This document shows, piece by piece, positions 25,224 through 33,427 of a DNA stretch of 64,000 bases (within the stretch, counting starts at the first letter, position 1; each line of letters opens with the position of its first letter). The notes below the pieces were generated by a model. The model was not told where the DNA came from and did no database searches. It saw only the letters and a program-made list of their open reading frames with translations. This DNA is from DATJPD01 sp035506575 (GTDB taxonomy: Bacteria > Pseudomonadota > Alphaproteobacteria > CACIAM-22H2), in assembly GCA_035506575.1 (NCBI GenBank), contig DATJPD010000036.1:1-64000 (forward strand), in the 5' to 3' direction. The position numbers were made by a program, and so were the translations under genes.

Positions 25224-26609
25224 ATGCGGCGACTTCCTCTCGCATCCGTGCTGGCATTGCCACTGCTGGCTGCAGCTATTGCACAGACGGCCGCCGAGCC
25301 CGTGTGGAGCGGTCCCTTGCCCGTCACTCTCGCCCAGGCGAGCGTCGCGCCGGCCTGGAGCGGGCCGCTGCCGCCCGCGAGCCCCGAGCCGGCGGATGTC
25401 GCCCAGCCGGTAAACGCCGAGTCGGCATGGCGCGGGCCGCTGCCGGCCGCCGCCGATGAGCCGACGAGCGCACCGCCCGAGCCGGGCGGCCTGTTGCAGG
25501 CCGAGTTCGTGCCTCCATCGCCCGTGGCGCCGGAGCAGCCCGCGCCGATGCCCGCCGCGTCCGTCGCGCAAACGGCCGCCACGCCCGCATCCAGTTCGGC
25601 GCGGGCCACGGCGGACGCCGCCGTTCGGCTGGGCGCCGACTATTACGTGGGCAACCCGACGCAGGTCGCGGCCGCAGAACCGCCCGCCGCCAGGCCGGAT
25701 TTCCTGCGCGGCATCGAGGTCGAGGTGGGGGCCCGGTATTTCTGGAGCACCGGCACGATGCTGAAGGCGCTCAAGAACGCGAGCGGCTCGGCGGGCGTGT
25801 CGCGCCTCACCTATAGCGGTCTTGACGCGAATTCCGGAGAGGCCTTCGGCCGCGTGGAACTCCGCAGCGGCTTGTTCGCGAAAGCCGTTCTTGGCGCCGG
25901 TGACAGTGACCACGGCAATCTCAAAGACGAGGACTATCCGCCTTTCCTCTCGCCCTATTCGGCGACGAACTCACAGTTGCGGAACGGCTCGCTTCAATAC
26001 GCCACCGCCGATGTCGGCTGGGACCTGCTCGCGTTCGCCGACTGGCAGGCGCGCGCAGACCACACGCTGGGCGTACAGAAGGCGCATTTCGGACCGTTCG
26101 TCGGCTACAGCTATTTTCACGAGGAAGCAGACGCGTATGGCTGTACGCAGACCGCGTCCAACACCAGCGTGTGTACGCCCGCGATCTCGGGTTCCGTGCT
26201 GGTGATTACGCAGAAGGATGATTGGGACGCCCTGCGGGTCGGCTTGGCCGGCGACGTCACGCTTCTCGACCGGCTGACCATCGGCGCCGAGGGGGCCTAT
26301 CTGCCGTGGGGCAGCTTCAATGGGTCGGATACCCACTGGCTGCGCCTGGGGACCGGAAAGGTCGGCGATTTCAGCGAGGCCACCCCGGAAACCGGAGACG
26401 TCAAGGGCTTCCAGGCGGAGGTGACCCTGACGTTTCGCGTCACCGACAGCTTTCGCCTCAATGCCGGCGGGCGCTATTGGTATTTTCGCTCGCACGCGAC
26501 CGAGCATTTCGAGCAAAGCGCGATTCCGGCGGGCGGGTTCTCGCCCCAGCAGGTGGACCGGCGCGACAACCGCTACGGCGCATTCGTCGGCGGAAGCTGG
26601 ACGTTCTGA
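25224..26609 (+). CDS. beta-barrel outer-membrane protein with Pro-rich WSGPLP-repeat N-terminus
   Basis: 461 residues. A signal peptide (1-24) is followed by a disordered Pro/Ala-rich region (25-150) holding three spaced copies of W-(S/R)-G-P-L-P at Trp28, Trp45 and Trp69. From about 165 alternating strands begin (FLRGIEVEVGARYFWSTGTM) and continue to a C-terminal GGSWTF. The terminal Phe is the usual signal for outer-membrane insertion by BAM. Repeated GARYFW, GGRYWYFRS and VGLAGDVTLLDRLTIGAEGA strands suggest a porin-like or omptin-sized barrel. Transport role unknown. Confidence 0.7.
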   Translation: MRRLPLASVLALPLLAAAIAQTAAEPVWSGPLPVTLAQASVAPAWSGPLPPASPEPADVAQPVNAESAWRGPLPAAADEPTSAPPEPGGLLQAEFVPPSPVAPEQPAPMPAASVAQTAATPASSSARATADAAVRLGADYYVGNPTQVAAAEPPAARPDFLRGIEVEVGARYFWSTGTMLKALKNASGSAGVSRLTYSGLDANSGEAFGRVELRSGLFAKAVLGAGDSDHGNLKDEDYPPFLSPYSATNSQLRNGSLQYATADVGWDLLAFADWQARADHTLGVQKAHFGPFVGYSYFHEEADAYGCTQTASNTSVCTPAISGSVLVITQKDDWDALRVGLAGDVTLLDRLTIGAEGAYLPWGSFNGSDTHWLRLGTGKVGDFSEATPETGDVKGFQAEVTLTFRVTDSFRLNAGGRYWYFRSHATEHFEQSAIPAGGFSPQQVDRRDNRYGAFVGGSWTF

Positions 26610-26683
26610 TCGTTCCTCCGTGACGACGCGACGGGTTCCATCCCGCCCGGAGAGGCTTTAGGCTCCCTGGCGGAGGAGGACCC

Positions 26684-27670
26684 ATGCAGATCGTCATCGT
26701 CGGCGCCGCCGGAATGCTCGGCAGAAAGCTCGTGGCAGCGCTGCTCAAGCGCGGGACCTTGGCGCGGGCCGACGGCACGCAAGCGCGCATCGAGCGCGTG
26801 GCGCTGCTCGACAACGTACCGTTTGCGGACATGCCGGCCGATCCGCGGGTCACCTTCACCGAAGGCGACGTCTACGATCCGACGGCGATCAAGAAGCTGA
26901 TCGCGCCGGGGACCACGAGCGTCTTCCATTTCGCGGCCGTGGTGAGTGCGGGCGCCGAAGCCGACCTCGAGCTCGGCTACAGGGTGAACCTCGACGGCAC
27001 GCGCGTGGTGCTCGATGCCTGCCGGGCGCTGGGGACGTGCCCGCGCGTCGTGTTCACCTCGTCGGTTGCCGTCTATGGCGGCGACATGCCGGACACGATC
27101 CCCGACAATTTCGCGCTGACGCCGCAGACCTCCTACGGCACGCAGAAGGCGATGGGCGAGCTCCTGATCAACGATTACACGCGCCGCGGCCTGATCGACG
27201 GCCGCGCGTTGCGCCTGCCGACCATCGTGGTCCGCCCGGGCAAGCCCAACCTTGCGGCGTCGACCTTCGCCTCATCGATCATCCGCGAGCCGCTCTCGGG
27301 CCAGGACGCGGTCTGCCCGGTCGGTCCCGCGACGATGATGCCGCTCCTGAGCCCGCGCAAGGCGGTCGAGGCGTTCCTCCGCGCGCACGATTTGCCGCCA
27401 TCGGCGTGGGGCACCAACCGCGCCCTGCATCTGCCCTCGCTCGACGTGTCGGTTCAGGAGATGGCGGAGGGTCTCAAGCGGGTCGCCGGGGCCGCTGCCT
27501 ATCAGCGCATCAAGTGGCAGCCCGAGCCGCGCATCCAGAAGATCGTCGAGACCTGGCCGGGCCGCCTAAATTCGAAGCGGGCCCGGGCTATGGGCTTCGA
27601 GTCCGACGCCTCGATGGAGGCGATCATCAACGCCTTCATCGAGGACGATCTGCGGGCCAACGCACGCTAG
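26684..27670 (+). CDS. denD: D-erythronate dehydrogenase-like NAD-dependent epimerase/dehydratase
   Basis: 328 residues of the extended SDR family. GAAGMLGRKL binds NAD. The catalytic triad lies in VFTSSVAVYGG (Ser) and SYGTQKAMGELL (Tyr, Lys). The segment RLPTIVVRPGKPNLAASTFA (20 residues) and the two-part MMPLLSPRKAVEAF match the DenD group, which oxidises D-erythronate to 2-oxo-tetronate in four-carbon sugar-acid use. The usual partners (isomerase, kinase, decarboxylase) are absent here, so the physiological substrate is less certain than the family. GGAGGAGGA precedes the ATG. Confidence 0.75.
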   Translation: MQIVIVGAAGMLGRKLVAALLKRGTLARADGTQARIERVALLDNVPFADMPADPRVTFTEGDVYDPTAIKKLIAPGTTSVFHFAAVVSAGAEADLELGYRVNLDGTRVVLDACRALGTCPRVVFTSSVAVYGGDMPDTIPDNFALTPQTSYGTQKAMGELLINDYTRRGLIDGRALRLPTIVVRPGKPNLAASTFASSIIREPLSGQDAVCPVGPATMMPLLSPRKAVEAFLRAHDLPPSAWGTNRALHLPSLDVSVQEMAEGLKRVAGAAAYQRIKWQPEPRIQKIVETWPGRLNSKRARAMGFESDASMEAIINAFIEDDLRANAR

Positions 27671-27698
27671 TATCGCCGAGGACTGAGAGGGGGACTTA

Positions 27699-28544
27699 AT
27701 GAAGCCTGCCGTCATCCGCAGCCGGTTCGCCAAGGTCGCGGGCCTTCGCCTGCATTACCTGACGGCCGGCGAGGGTCCGGCCGTGGTGCTGCTGCACGGC
27801 TTTGCGCAGACGAGCCATATGTGGCGGCCGTTGATTGCCCAACTCGCCGCGAGCCGGACCGTGATCGCGCCGGACCTGCGCGGGTTCGGCCGATCCTCGG
27901 CACCCTCGACCGGCTATACCAAGACCGCGATGGCGGACGACGTCCAGGCGTTGGTCACGGCCCTCGGCCATCGAAGGGTCACGATCGTCGGCCACGACAT
28001 CGGGCTGATGGTCGCCTACGCCTACGCGGCGAAGTATCGCCAGGGGGTCGACCGGATCGCGTTGCTCGATGCATTCCTTCCCGGCGTCGGCCAGTGGCAG
28101 ACGGTCTGGTTGCTGCGTGATTTGTGGCACTTCCATTTCTACGGCGAGGTGCCGCTGAAGCTGGTCACCGGGCGCGAGCGGATCTATCTCGAGCACTTCT
28201 GGAACGATTTCGCGGCCGACCGCAAGCATTCGGTCCCCGAGAAGGACCGCCGCTTCTATGCCAAGGAATACGCGCGGCCCGGCCATATGCGCGCCGGCTT
28301 CGAGGTGTTCAAGGCGTTCGAAAAGGACGCAACCGAGTTCGCGGCCCTTGCGAAGACGCCCTTGCCGATGCCGATGCTGGTCCTCACCGGCGAAAAAGCG
28401 TCGGGGGAATTCCTGATCCAGCAGGGCCGGCTGGTCGCGTCCGACGTCGACGGCGTCGTCATCCGCGGTGCGGGGCACTGGCTGATGGAAGAAGCGCCGG
28501 ACCAGGTGATTCCACGGCTCACCCGGTTCATCAACGCCAAGTGA
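27699..28544 (+). CDS. alpha/beta hydrolase, epoxide-hydrolase/dehalogenase-like
   Basis: 281 residues. The nucleophile is Asp100 in VGHDIGLM, not Ser, which points to the epoxide hydrolase/haloacetate dehalogenase group. LLHGFAQTSHMW is the oxyanion-hole region and RGAGHWLMEEAP carries the catalytic His. A cap domain lies between (about 130-210). GAGAGGGGG precedes the ATG. The TGA overlaps the GTG start of the next gene by four bases. Confidence 0.8.
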   Translation: MKPAVIRSRFAKVAGLRLHYLTAGEGPAVVLLHGFAQTSHMWRPLIAQLAASRTVIAPDLRGFGRSSAPSTGYTKTAMADDVQALVTALGHRRVTIVGHDIGLMVAYAYAAKYRQGVDRIALLDAFLPGVGQWQTVWLLRDLWHFHFYGEVPLKLVTGRERIYLEHFWNDFAADRKHSVPEKDRRFYAKEYARPGHMRAGFEVFKAFEKDATEFAALAKTPLPMPMLVLTGEKASGEFLIQQGRLVASDVDGVVIRGAGHWLMEEAPDQVIPRLTRFINAK

Positions 28545-29782
28545 GTCCGAAGAGCGCCATCATCCTTGGCGCCGGCATGGTGGGCGTCGCCTCGGCGCTG
28601 CAGCTGCAGCGCCGCGGCTGGTCGGTCGCGATCGTGGACCGCAAGGAGCCGGGCCAGGAAACGAGCTACGGCAACACCGGGATCATCCAGCGCGAGATCG
28701 TGCGGCCGTTTGCCATGCCGCGCGATGCGGCCGGGCTCCTGGAGATCGCGCTCGGGCTCACCAACGACGTGCATTACCGGCTGCGTTGGCTGCACCGCCA
28801 TGTCGGCCCCTTGGCCCGGTATTGGTGGCACTCCGCACCGGCCCGTCACGCCAGGATCTCGGCCGCCTATGCGAAGCTCATCCGGCCCGCGGTCGCGGCG
28901 CACGAGGAATTCATCGACGCCGCCGGCGCGGCCGATCTCATCCGGCGCAAGGGCTATCGCCATCTCCATCGCGAGCCGGCGGCGTTCGCGCGCGCTGTTG
29001 CCGAGGCGGAGGAACTGAACCGCGAGTATGGCGTGGCATTCCGTGCGCTGTCCGCCGACGATCTGGTGCGCGAGGAGCCCGGCCTTGCGATGCGGGTCGC
29101 CGGCGGTGCCATCCACTGGCTCGAGCCATGGACGTGCCTCGATCCCGGCGGCCTGGTCGAGGCCTACGCCCGTTTGTTCCAGAGCCGCGGCGGCGCGATC
29201 GTCCGCGGCGAGGCCGCCACGCTCGCCGAGGCGCAGGCGGGCTGGTCGGTGGCGACGTCCGAGGGACGCATCGACGCCGAATGCGTCCTGGTGTCGCTCG
29301 GGCCGTGGTCGCCCGAGCTGTTGCGCCGCTTCGGCGTCCGCGTTTCCCTCGTACGCAAGCGCGGCTATCACCGCCATTACCGGAGCAACAGCGGCCTGCG
29401 CCTGCCGCTGGTCGACAAGGCGAACGGCTACGGGATGGCACCGATGGCACGCGGCTTGCGCATCACCACAGGGGCCGAGTTCACCGGCCCCGACGCGCCG
29501 GCCACACCGGTGCAGCTCAGGCGCGCCGAAGCCGCGGCCCGCGAGCTCCTGGCGCTGGGTGAGCCGGTGGAGACCGATCCGTGGTTCGGCACGCGGCCCT
29601 GCATGCCCGACATGCTGCCGGTGGTCGGAGCGGCCAGGGGGCATCGCGGCGTGTGGATGAACTTCGGCCACGGCCACCAGGGCTTCACCCTGGGGCCGAT
29701 CACGGGACGGCTGGTCGCCGAGCTGATGAGCGGGGAGACACCGTTCGCGGATCCGCATCCCTACCGGCCCGAGCGCGTCTGA
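28541..29782 (+). CDS. FAD-dependent oxidoreductase, D-amino-acid dehydrogenase (DadA)-like
   Basis: 413 residues from a GTG at 28541 that forms GTGA with the upstream stop. The Rossmann FAD motif is AIILGAGMVGVASALQLQRR. SYGNTGIIQ and the C-terminal WFGTRPCMPDMLPVVGAA plus NFGHGHQGFTLGPITG are hallmarks of the DadA/glycine-oxidase group. It oxidises an amine or amino acid with FAD. It is coupled to the hydrolase, and the two may act in one catabolic route. Confidence 0.85.
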   Translation: MSPKSAIILGAGMVGVASALQLQRRGWSVAIVDRKEPGQETSYGNTGIIQREIVRPFAMPRDAAGLLEIALGLTNDVHYRLRWLHRHVGPLARYWWHSAPARHARISAAYAKLIRPAVAAHEEFIDAAGAADLIRRKGYRHLHREPAAFARAVAEAEELNREYGVAFRALSADDLVREEPGLAMRVAGGAIHWLEPWTCLDPGGLVEAYARLFQSRGGAIVRGEAATLAEAQAGWSVATSEGRIDAECVLVSLGPWSPELLRRFGVRVSLVRKRGYHRHYRSNSGLRLPLVDKANGYGMAPMARGLRITTGAEFTGPDAPATPVQLRRAEAAARELLALGEPVETDPWFGTRPCMPDMLPVVGAARGHRGVWMNFGHGHQGFTLGPITGRLVAELMSGETPFADPHPYRPERV

Positions 29783-29823
29783 ACGGCCGCGGTTGACGAG
29801 CCCCCGGCGCGTCGGGCATCTTG

Positions 29824-29837
29824 TGCAAACGATTGCA
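29824..29837. promoter_or_regulatory. LacI/GalR-type operator before the 2-oxoacid dehydrogenase operon
   Basis: TGCAAACGATTGCA fits the LacI/GalR consensus TGCAANCGNTTGCA with the central CG. TTGACG (29793-29798) lies just upstream, so a repressor bound here would overlap a likely promoter. No LacI-family gene is in the window, so the regulator must be encoded elsewhere. Confidence 0.5.
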
Positions 29838-29944
29838 TAAACGGTGGAAGCCGCGCCGGGGTGCCCCTGGCCAAGGCGGCGCGTTCGCTGTTCAATCGGC
29901 CGGTGGCGCCCTCAAGCGGCGGCCCACGCTCACGGAGGAGACAC

Positions 29945-30976
29945 TTGCCCGCCAAATCCCGTCCGCAGCTCAGGTCCGTGGATTCGCCGAACGACGAGCT
30001 GGACGAGGCCAAGCGCCTCGAGCTTTACCGCCTGCAGGTCGAGATCCGCGACTGCGAGCAGCGCGCCTACGAGCTCTTCCTGCAGAACCTGGTGAAGGGT
30101 ACCAGTCACCTTTCTCTCGGCCAGGAAGCGGTCGCGGCCGGCTTCGCCGGTGCGATGGAGAAGGGCGACCTCAGCTTCTGCACCTACCGCGGCCATGCGC
30201 ATACCTTGGCGCGCGGCGTGCCGATGGAGAAGGTGCTGGGCGAGCTGATGCAGCGCGACAACGGCCTCATGCGCGGCAAGGGCGGGTCCATGCACCTGAC
30301 CTCGTCCGACCACGGCGTGATGGGCTCGTACGCGATCATCGGCGCCCATCTGCCGATCGCCTGCGGGGCGGCCTGGCGCGCCCAGTACAAGGGCCAGAAG
30401 GACGTCTCGGTCTGCTTCTTCGGCGACGGGACGACGAATATCGGTGCGTTCCACGAGGCGCTGAACTTCGCCGCGGTGTGGAAGCTGCCGGTGGTGTTCG
30501 TGTGCGAGAACAACCTCTACATGGAATACACGCCGATCAGCAGCGTCACCGCGGTCGAGCATCCGGCCGCCGACCGCGCCGCGGCCTACGGGCTCGAGCG
30601 CATCGTCATCGACGGCAACGACGCGGACGCGGTGTTCCGCGCCGCGCGCGCCGCCTTCGCGCGCGCCCGTGCCGGGCAGGGCCCGTCGTTGATCGAGTGC
30701 ATGACCTACCGCCACAGCGGCCATTCGCGCGCCGATCCGGCCAAGTACCGGCCGCCGGGCGAGCTCGAGGAATGGCTCAAGCGCGATCCCATCAAGATCT
30801 ACCGCAAGCGGCTCGCCGAGTTCGGCATCGACGAGGCGCAGATCGCGCAGATCGAGCAGGAGAGCAAGCGCAAGGTCGACGCGGCGACGGAGGCCTGCAA
30901 GGCCGCACCGCCGGTGTCCGAAGACCTGCTGACGACCGACGTCTACGCCGACGGGGGCTGGGCATGGCGGAACTGA
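29945..30976 (+). CDS. ThDP-dependent 2-oxoacid dehydrogenase E1 alpha subunit
   Basis: 343 residues. The thiamine diphosphate motif is FGDGTTNIGAFHEALNFA, and ENNLYMEYTP, GSYAIIGAHLPIA and YRHSGHSRADP are conserved E1alpha segments (the last is the phosphorylation-loop region). I start at TTG 29945 because GGAGGAG lies immediately upstream; no ATG in frame fits. E1alpha and E1beta decarboxylate a 2-oxo acid (pyruvate, acetoin or branched-chain type) and pass the acyl group to E2. The sequence is closest in style to the PDH/acetoin group. Confidence 0.88.
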   Translation: MPAKSRPQLRSVDSPNDELDEAKRLELYRLQVEIRDCEQRAYELFLQNLVKGTSHLSLGQEAVAAGFAGAMEKGDLSFCTYRGHAHTLARGVPMEKVLGELMQRDNGLMRGKGGSMHLTSSDHGVMGSYAIIGAHLPIACGAAWRAQYKGQKDVSVCFFGDGTTNIGAFHEALNFAAVWKLPVVFVCENNLYMEYTPISSVTAVEHPAADRAAAYGLERIVIDGNDADAVFRAARAAFARARAGQGPSLIECMTYRHSGHSRADPAKYRPPGELEEWLKRDPIKIYRKRLAEFGIDEAQIAQIEQESKRKVDAATEACKAAPPVSEDLLTTDVYADGGWAWRN

Positions 30977-31944
30977 CCTACCGCGACGCGGTGGCGCGCG
31001 GCATCGCGCAGGAGATGGAGCGCGACCCCGACGTCGTGTTCCTGGGCGAGGACGTGGCGGCGGCCGGCGGCGTGTTCAAAGCCACGGTCGGCCTGCTCGA
31101 GAAGTTCGGCCCCAAGCGGGTGCGCGACACCCCGATCTCCGAGCAGGCGATCCTGGGGGCGGCCATGGGCGCTGCCATGACCGGCCTGAAGCCGATCGCC
31201 GAGATCATGTTCTCGGATTTTTTGGCGGTGTGCTTCGACTACATCGCCAACGAGTTCCCGAAGTCGCGCTACATGTCCAACGGCCAGCTGAAATGCCCGC
31301 TGGTCGTGCGCACCGGCAACGGCGCCGGGTCGCGCTTCGGCGCCCAGCACAGCCAGAGCGTGGAGAATTGGGCGATGATGATCCCGGGGCTGAAGGTCGT
31401 CGCCCCCTCCACGCCCAGCGACGTGATCGGCCTCATGGCCGCGGCGGTGCGCGACCCCGATCCCGTGATCTTCTTCGAGCACAAGTCGTTGTACGCGACC
31501 AAGGGCGAGGTGCCGGACGGCGAGATCGTCGACACCCTGGGGACGGCCAAGATCGTGCGGCCGGGCAAGGATGCAACCGTGCTGGCGCTGGCCTTGATGG
31601 TTCCGCGCGCCCTTGCGGCCGCGGAGGTGCTGGCGGCGGAGCACGGGATCGACGTCGAGGTGATCGACGTGCGCTCGCTCGTACCTTTGGACACGCAAAC
31701 CATCCTTGGCTCGGTCGGGCGTACGGGCCATATGTTCACGGTCGAAGAGAATCCGCGACTGTGCGGCTGGGGGGCGGAGATCGCCTCGATCGTCGCCGAC
31801 GAAGCCTTCTACGACCTCGACGGCCCGGTCGTGCGCATCACGACACCCCACATTCCGCTGCCGGCAGCCGACAACCTCGAGGATCTGGCCCTGCCGACGG
31901 CGCCGCGCATCGTCGAGAAAATCCGCCGCAGCCTGAACGCGTGA
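30964..31944 (+). CDS. ThDP-dependent 2-oxoacid dehydrogenase E1 beta subunit
   Basis: 326 residues. FLGEDVAAAGGVFKATVGL, RVRDTPISEQAILGAAMG and RFGAQHSQSVENWAMMIPGL are E1beta core motifs; HSQS includes the catalytic-site His. VTVEENPRLCGWG-like text near the end (FTVEENPRLCGWGAEIAS) is typical. It overlaps the E1alpha stop by 13 bases, so the two are made together. Confidence 0.9.
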   Translation: MAELTYRDAVARGIAQEMERDPDVVFLGEDVAAAGGVFKATVGLLEKFGPKRVRDTPISEQAILGAAMGAAMTGLKPIAEIMFSDFLAVCFDYIANEFPKSRYMSNGQLKCPLVVRTGNGAGSRFGAQHSQSVENWAMMIPGLKVVAPSTPSDVIGLMAAAVRDPDPVIFFEHKSLYATKGEVPDGEIVDTLGTAKIVRPGKDATVLALALMVPRALAAAEVLAAEHGIDVEVIDVRSLVPLDTQTILGSVGRTGHMFTVEENPRLCGWGAEIASIVADEAFYDLDGPVVRITTPHIPLPAADNLEDLALPTAPRIVEKIRRSLNA

Positions 31945-31954
31945 GGACCCTGCC

Positions 31955-33412
31955 ATGAAGAACGAGCCCCTGATCGACGCCGACGTCCCGACCGGCCTCT
32001 ACATCGACGGCAAGTTCCGCGACGCCTCGGACGGCGGGCGGTTCGACGTCTACGACCCGGCGACCGAGCAGGTGCTGGCGTCGGTCGCCGACGGCACGAT
32101 CGCGGACGCCCAGGCGGCGGTCGACGCGGCCGCGGCGGCGTTTCCCGGCTGGGCCGCCAAGGCGCCGCGCGAGCGCGGCGAGATCCTGCGCAAGTGCTTC
32201 GAGATGTTCACCGCCCAGAAGGAGAAGTTCGCGCGGCTGATGACCCTCGAGAACGGCAAGTCCCTGACGGACGCGCGCGGCGAGGCCGCGTACGCGGCCG
32301 AGTTCTTCCGCTGGTACTCCGAGGAGGCCCCGCGCAACATCGGCGAAATGTCGCGCGCCCCCTCTTCGGGCGCGCGCATGCTGGTCCAGCACAAACCCGC
32401 CGGCGTCGCCGTTCTGGTGACTCCATGGAATTTCCCGGCAGCGATGGGGACCCGGAAGATCGCGCCGGCGCTGGCGGCAGGGTGCACGGTGGTGCTGAAG
32501 CCGGCGTCGGAGACGCCGCTCACCATGCTGGCCTTGGCGAAGCTGTTCCAGGAGGCGGGCGTGCCGCCGGGGGTGGTGAACATCCTGCCCTCGCGCAAGT
32601 CGGGGGCGGTCGTCGGCCACATGCTGAAGGACCCGCGGGTGCGGGTGATCTCGTTCACCGGCTCGACCGAGGTCGGCCGCAAGCTCCTGCATGCGGCAGC
32701 CGACGCGGTCGTCACACCGGCGATGGAGCTCGGCGGCAACGCGCCGTTCATCGTGTTCGACGACGCCGACCTCGACGCCGCGGTCGAGGGGGCGATGATC
32801 GCCAAGATGCGCAACGGCGGGGAGGCCTGCACCGCCGCCAACCGCTTCTACGTGCACGAGAAGGTGCACGACAGCTTCGTCGAGAAGTTCGCCGCCAAGA
32901 TGAAGGCCCTCAAGGTGGGCAACGGCCTCGAGGACGGCGTCGGCCTCGGGCCGCTGGTCAACGCCGATACCCGCGACAAGGTCGCCCACCTGGTCGAGGA
33001 CGCGGTCAAGCGCGGGGCCAAGATCGTGACCGGCGGCAAGCGCCCGGACGGCAAGGGCTTCTTCTATCCGCCCACGGTCCTGACCGACGTGCCCGACAAC
33101 GCCGCCTGCATGCACGACGAGATCTTCGGGCCGGTCGCCCCCGTGCAGAAGTTCAAGACCGAGGACGAGGCGATCAAGAAGGCCAATGACACCGAATACG
33201 GCCTCATCACCTACGTGTATACACGCGACCTCCAGCGCGGCATGCGCGTCTGCGAGCGCCTGGAGACCGGCATGGTGGGCTTGAACCGCGGGCTGGTGTC
33301 CGACCCCGCGGCCCCGTTCGGCGGAGTGAAGCAGTCGGGCCTGGGCCGCGAGGGCGCGCACGAGGGCATGATGGAGTTCCTCGAGACGCAATACGTCTCG
33401 ACGAACTGGTAG
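31955..33412 (+). CDS. NAD(P)-dependent aldehyde dehydrogenase, succinate-semialdehyde dehydrogenase-like
   Basis: 485 residues. The catalytic Cys is Cys292 in NGGEACTAANRFYVH; the general-base Glu is in MELGGNAPFIVFDDADL; FTGSTEVGRKLL binds the cofactor. The GabD-like group oxidises succinate semialdehyde, and many relatives take other aldehydes. Sitting between E1beta and E2 in the same operon is unusual, and may mean the pathway yields both an aldehyde and a 2-oxo acid. AGGA precedes the ATG. Confidence 0.88.
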   Translation: MKNEPLIDADVPTGLYIDGKFRDASDGGRFDVYDPATEQVLASVADGTIADAQAAVDAAAAAFPGWAAKAPRERGEILRKCFEMFTAQKEKFARLMTLENGKSLTDARGEAAYAAEFFRWYSEEAPRNIGEMSRAPSSGARMLVQHKPAGVAVLVTPWNFPAAMGTRKIAPALAAGCTVVLKPASETPLTMLALAKLFQEAGVPPGVVNILPSRKSGAVVGHMLKDPRVRVISFTGSTEVGRKLLHAAADAVVTPAMELGGNAPFIVFDDADLDAAVEGAMIAKMRNGGEACTAANRFYVHEKVHDSFVEKFAAKMKALKVGNGLEDGVGLGPLVNADTRDKVAHLVEDAVKRGAKIVTGGKRPDGKGFFYPPTVLTDVPDNAACMHDEIFGPVAPVQKFKTEDEAIKKANDTEYGLITYVYTRDLQRGMRVCERLETGMVGLNRGLVSDPAAPFGGVKQSGLGREGAHEGMMEFLETQYVSTNW

Positions 33413-33427
33413 GAGCCGGCGGCTGTC

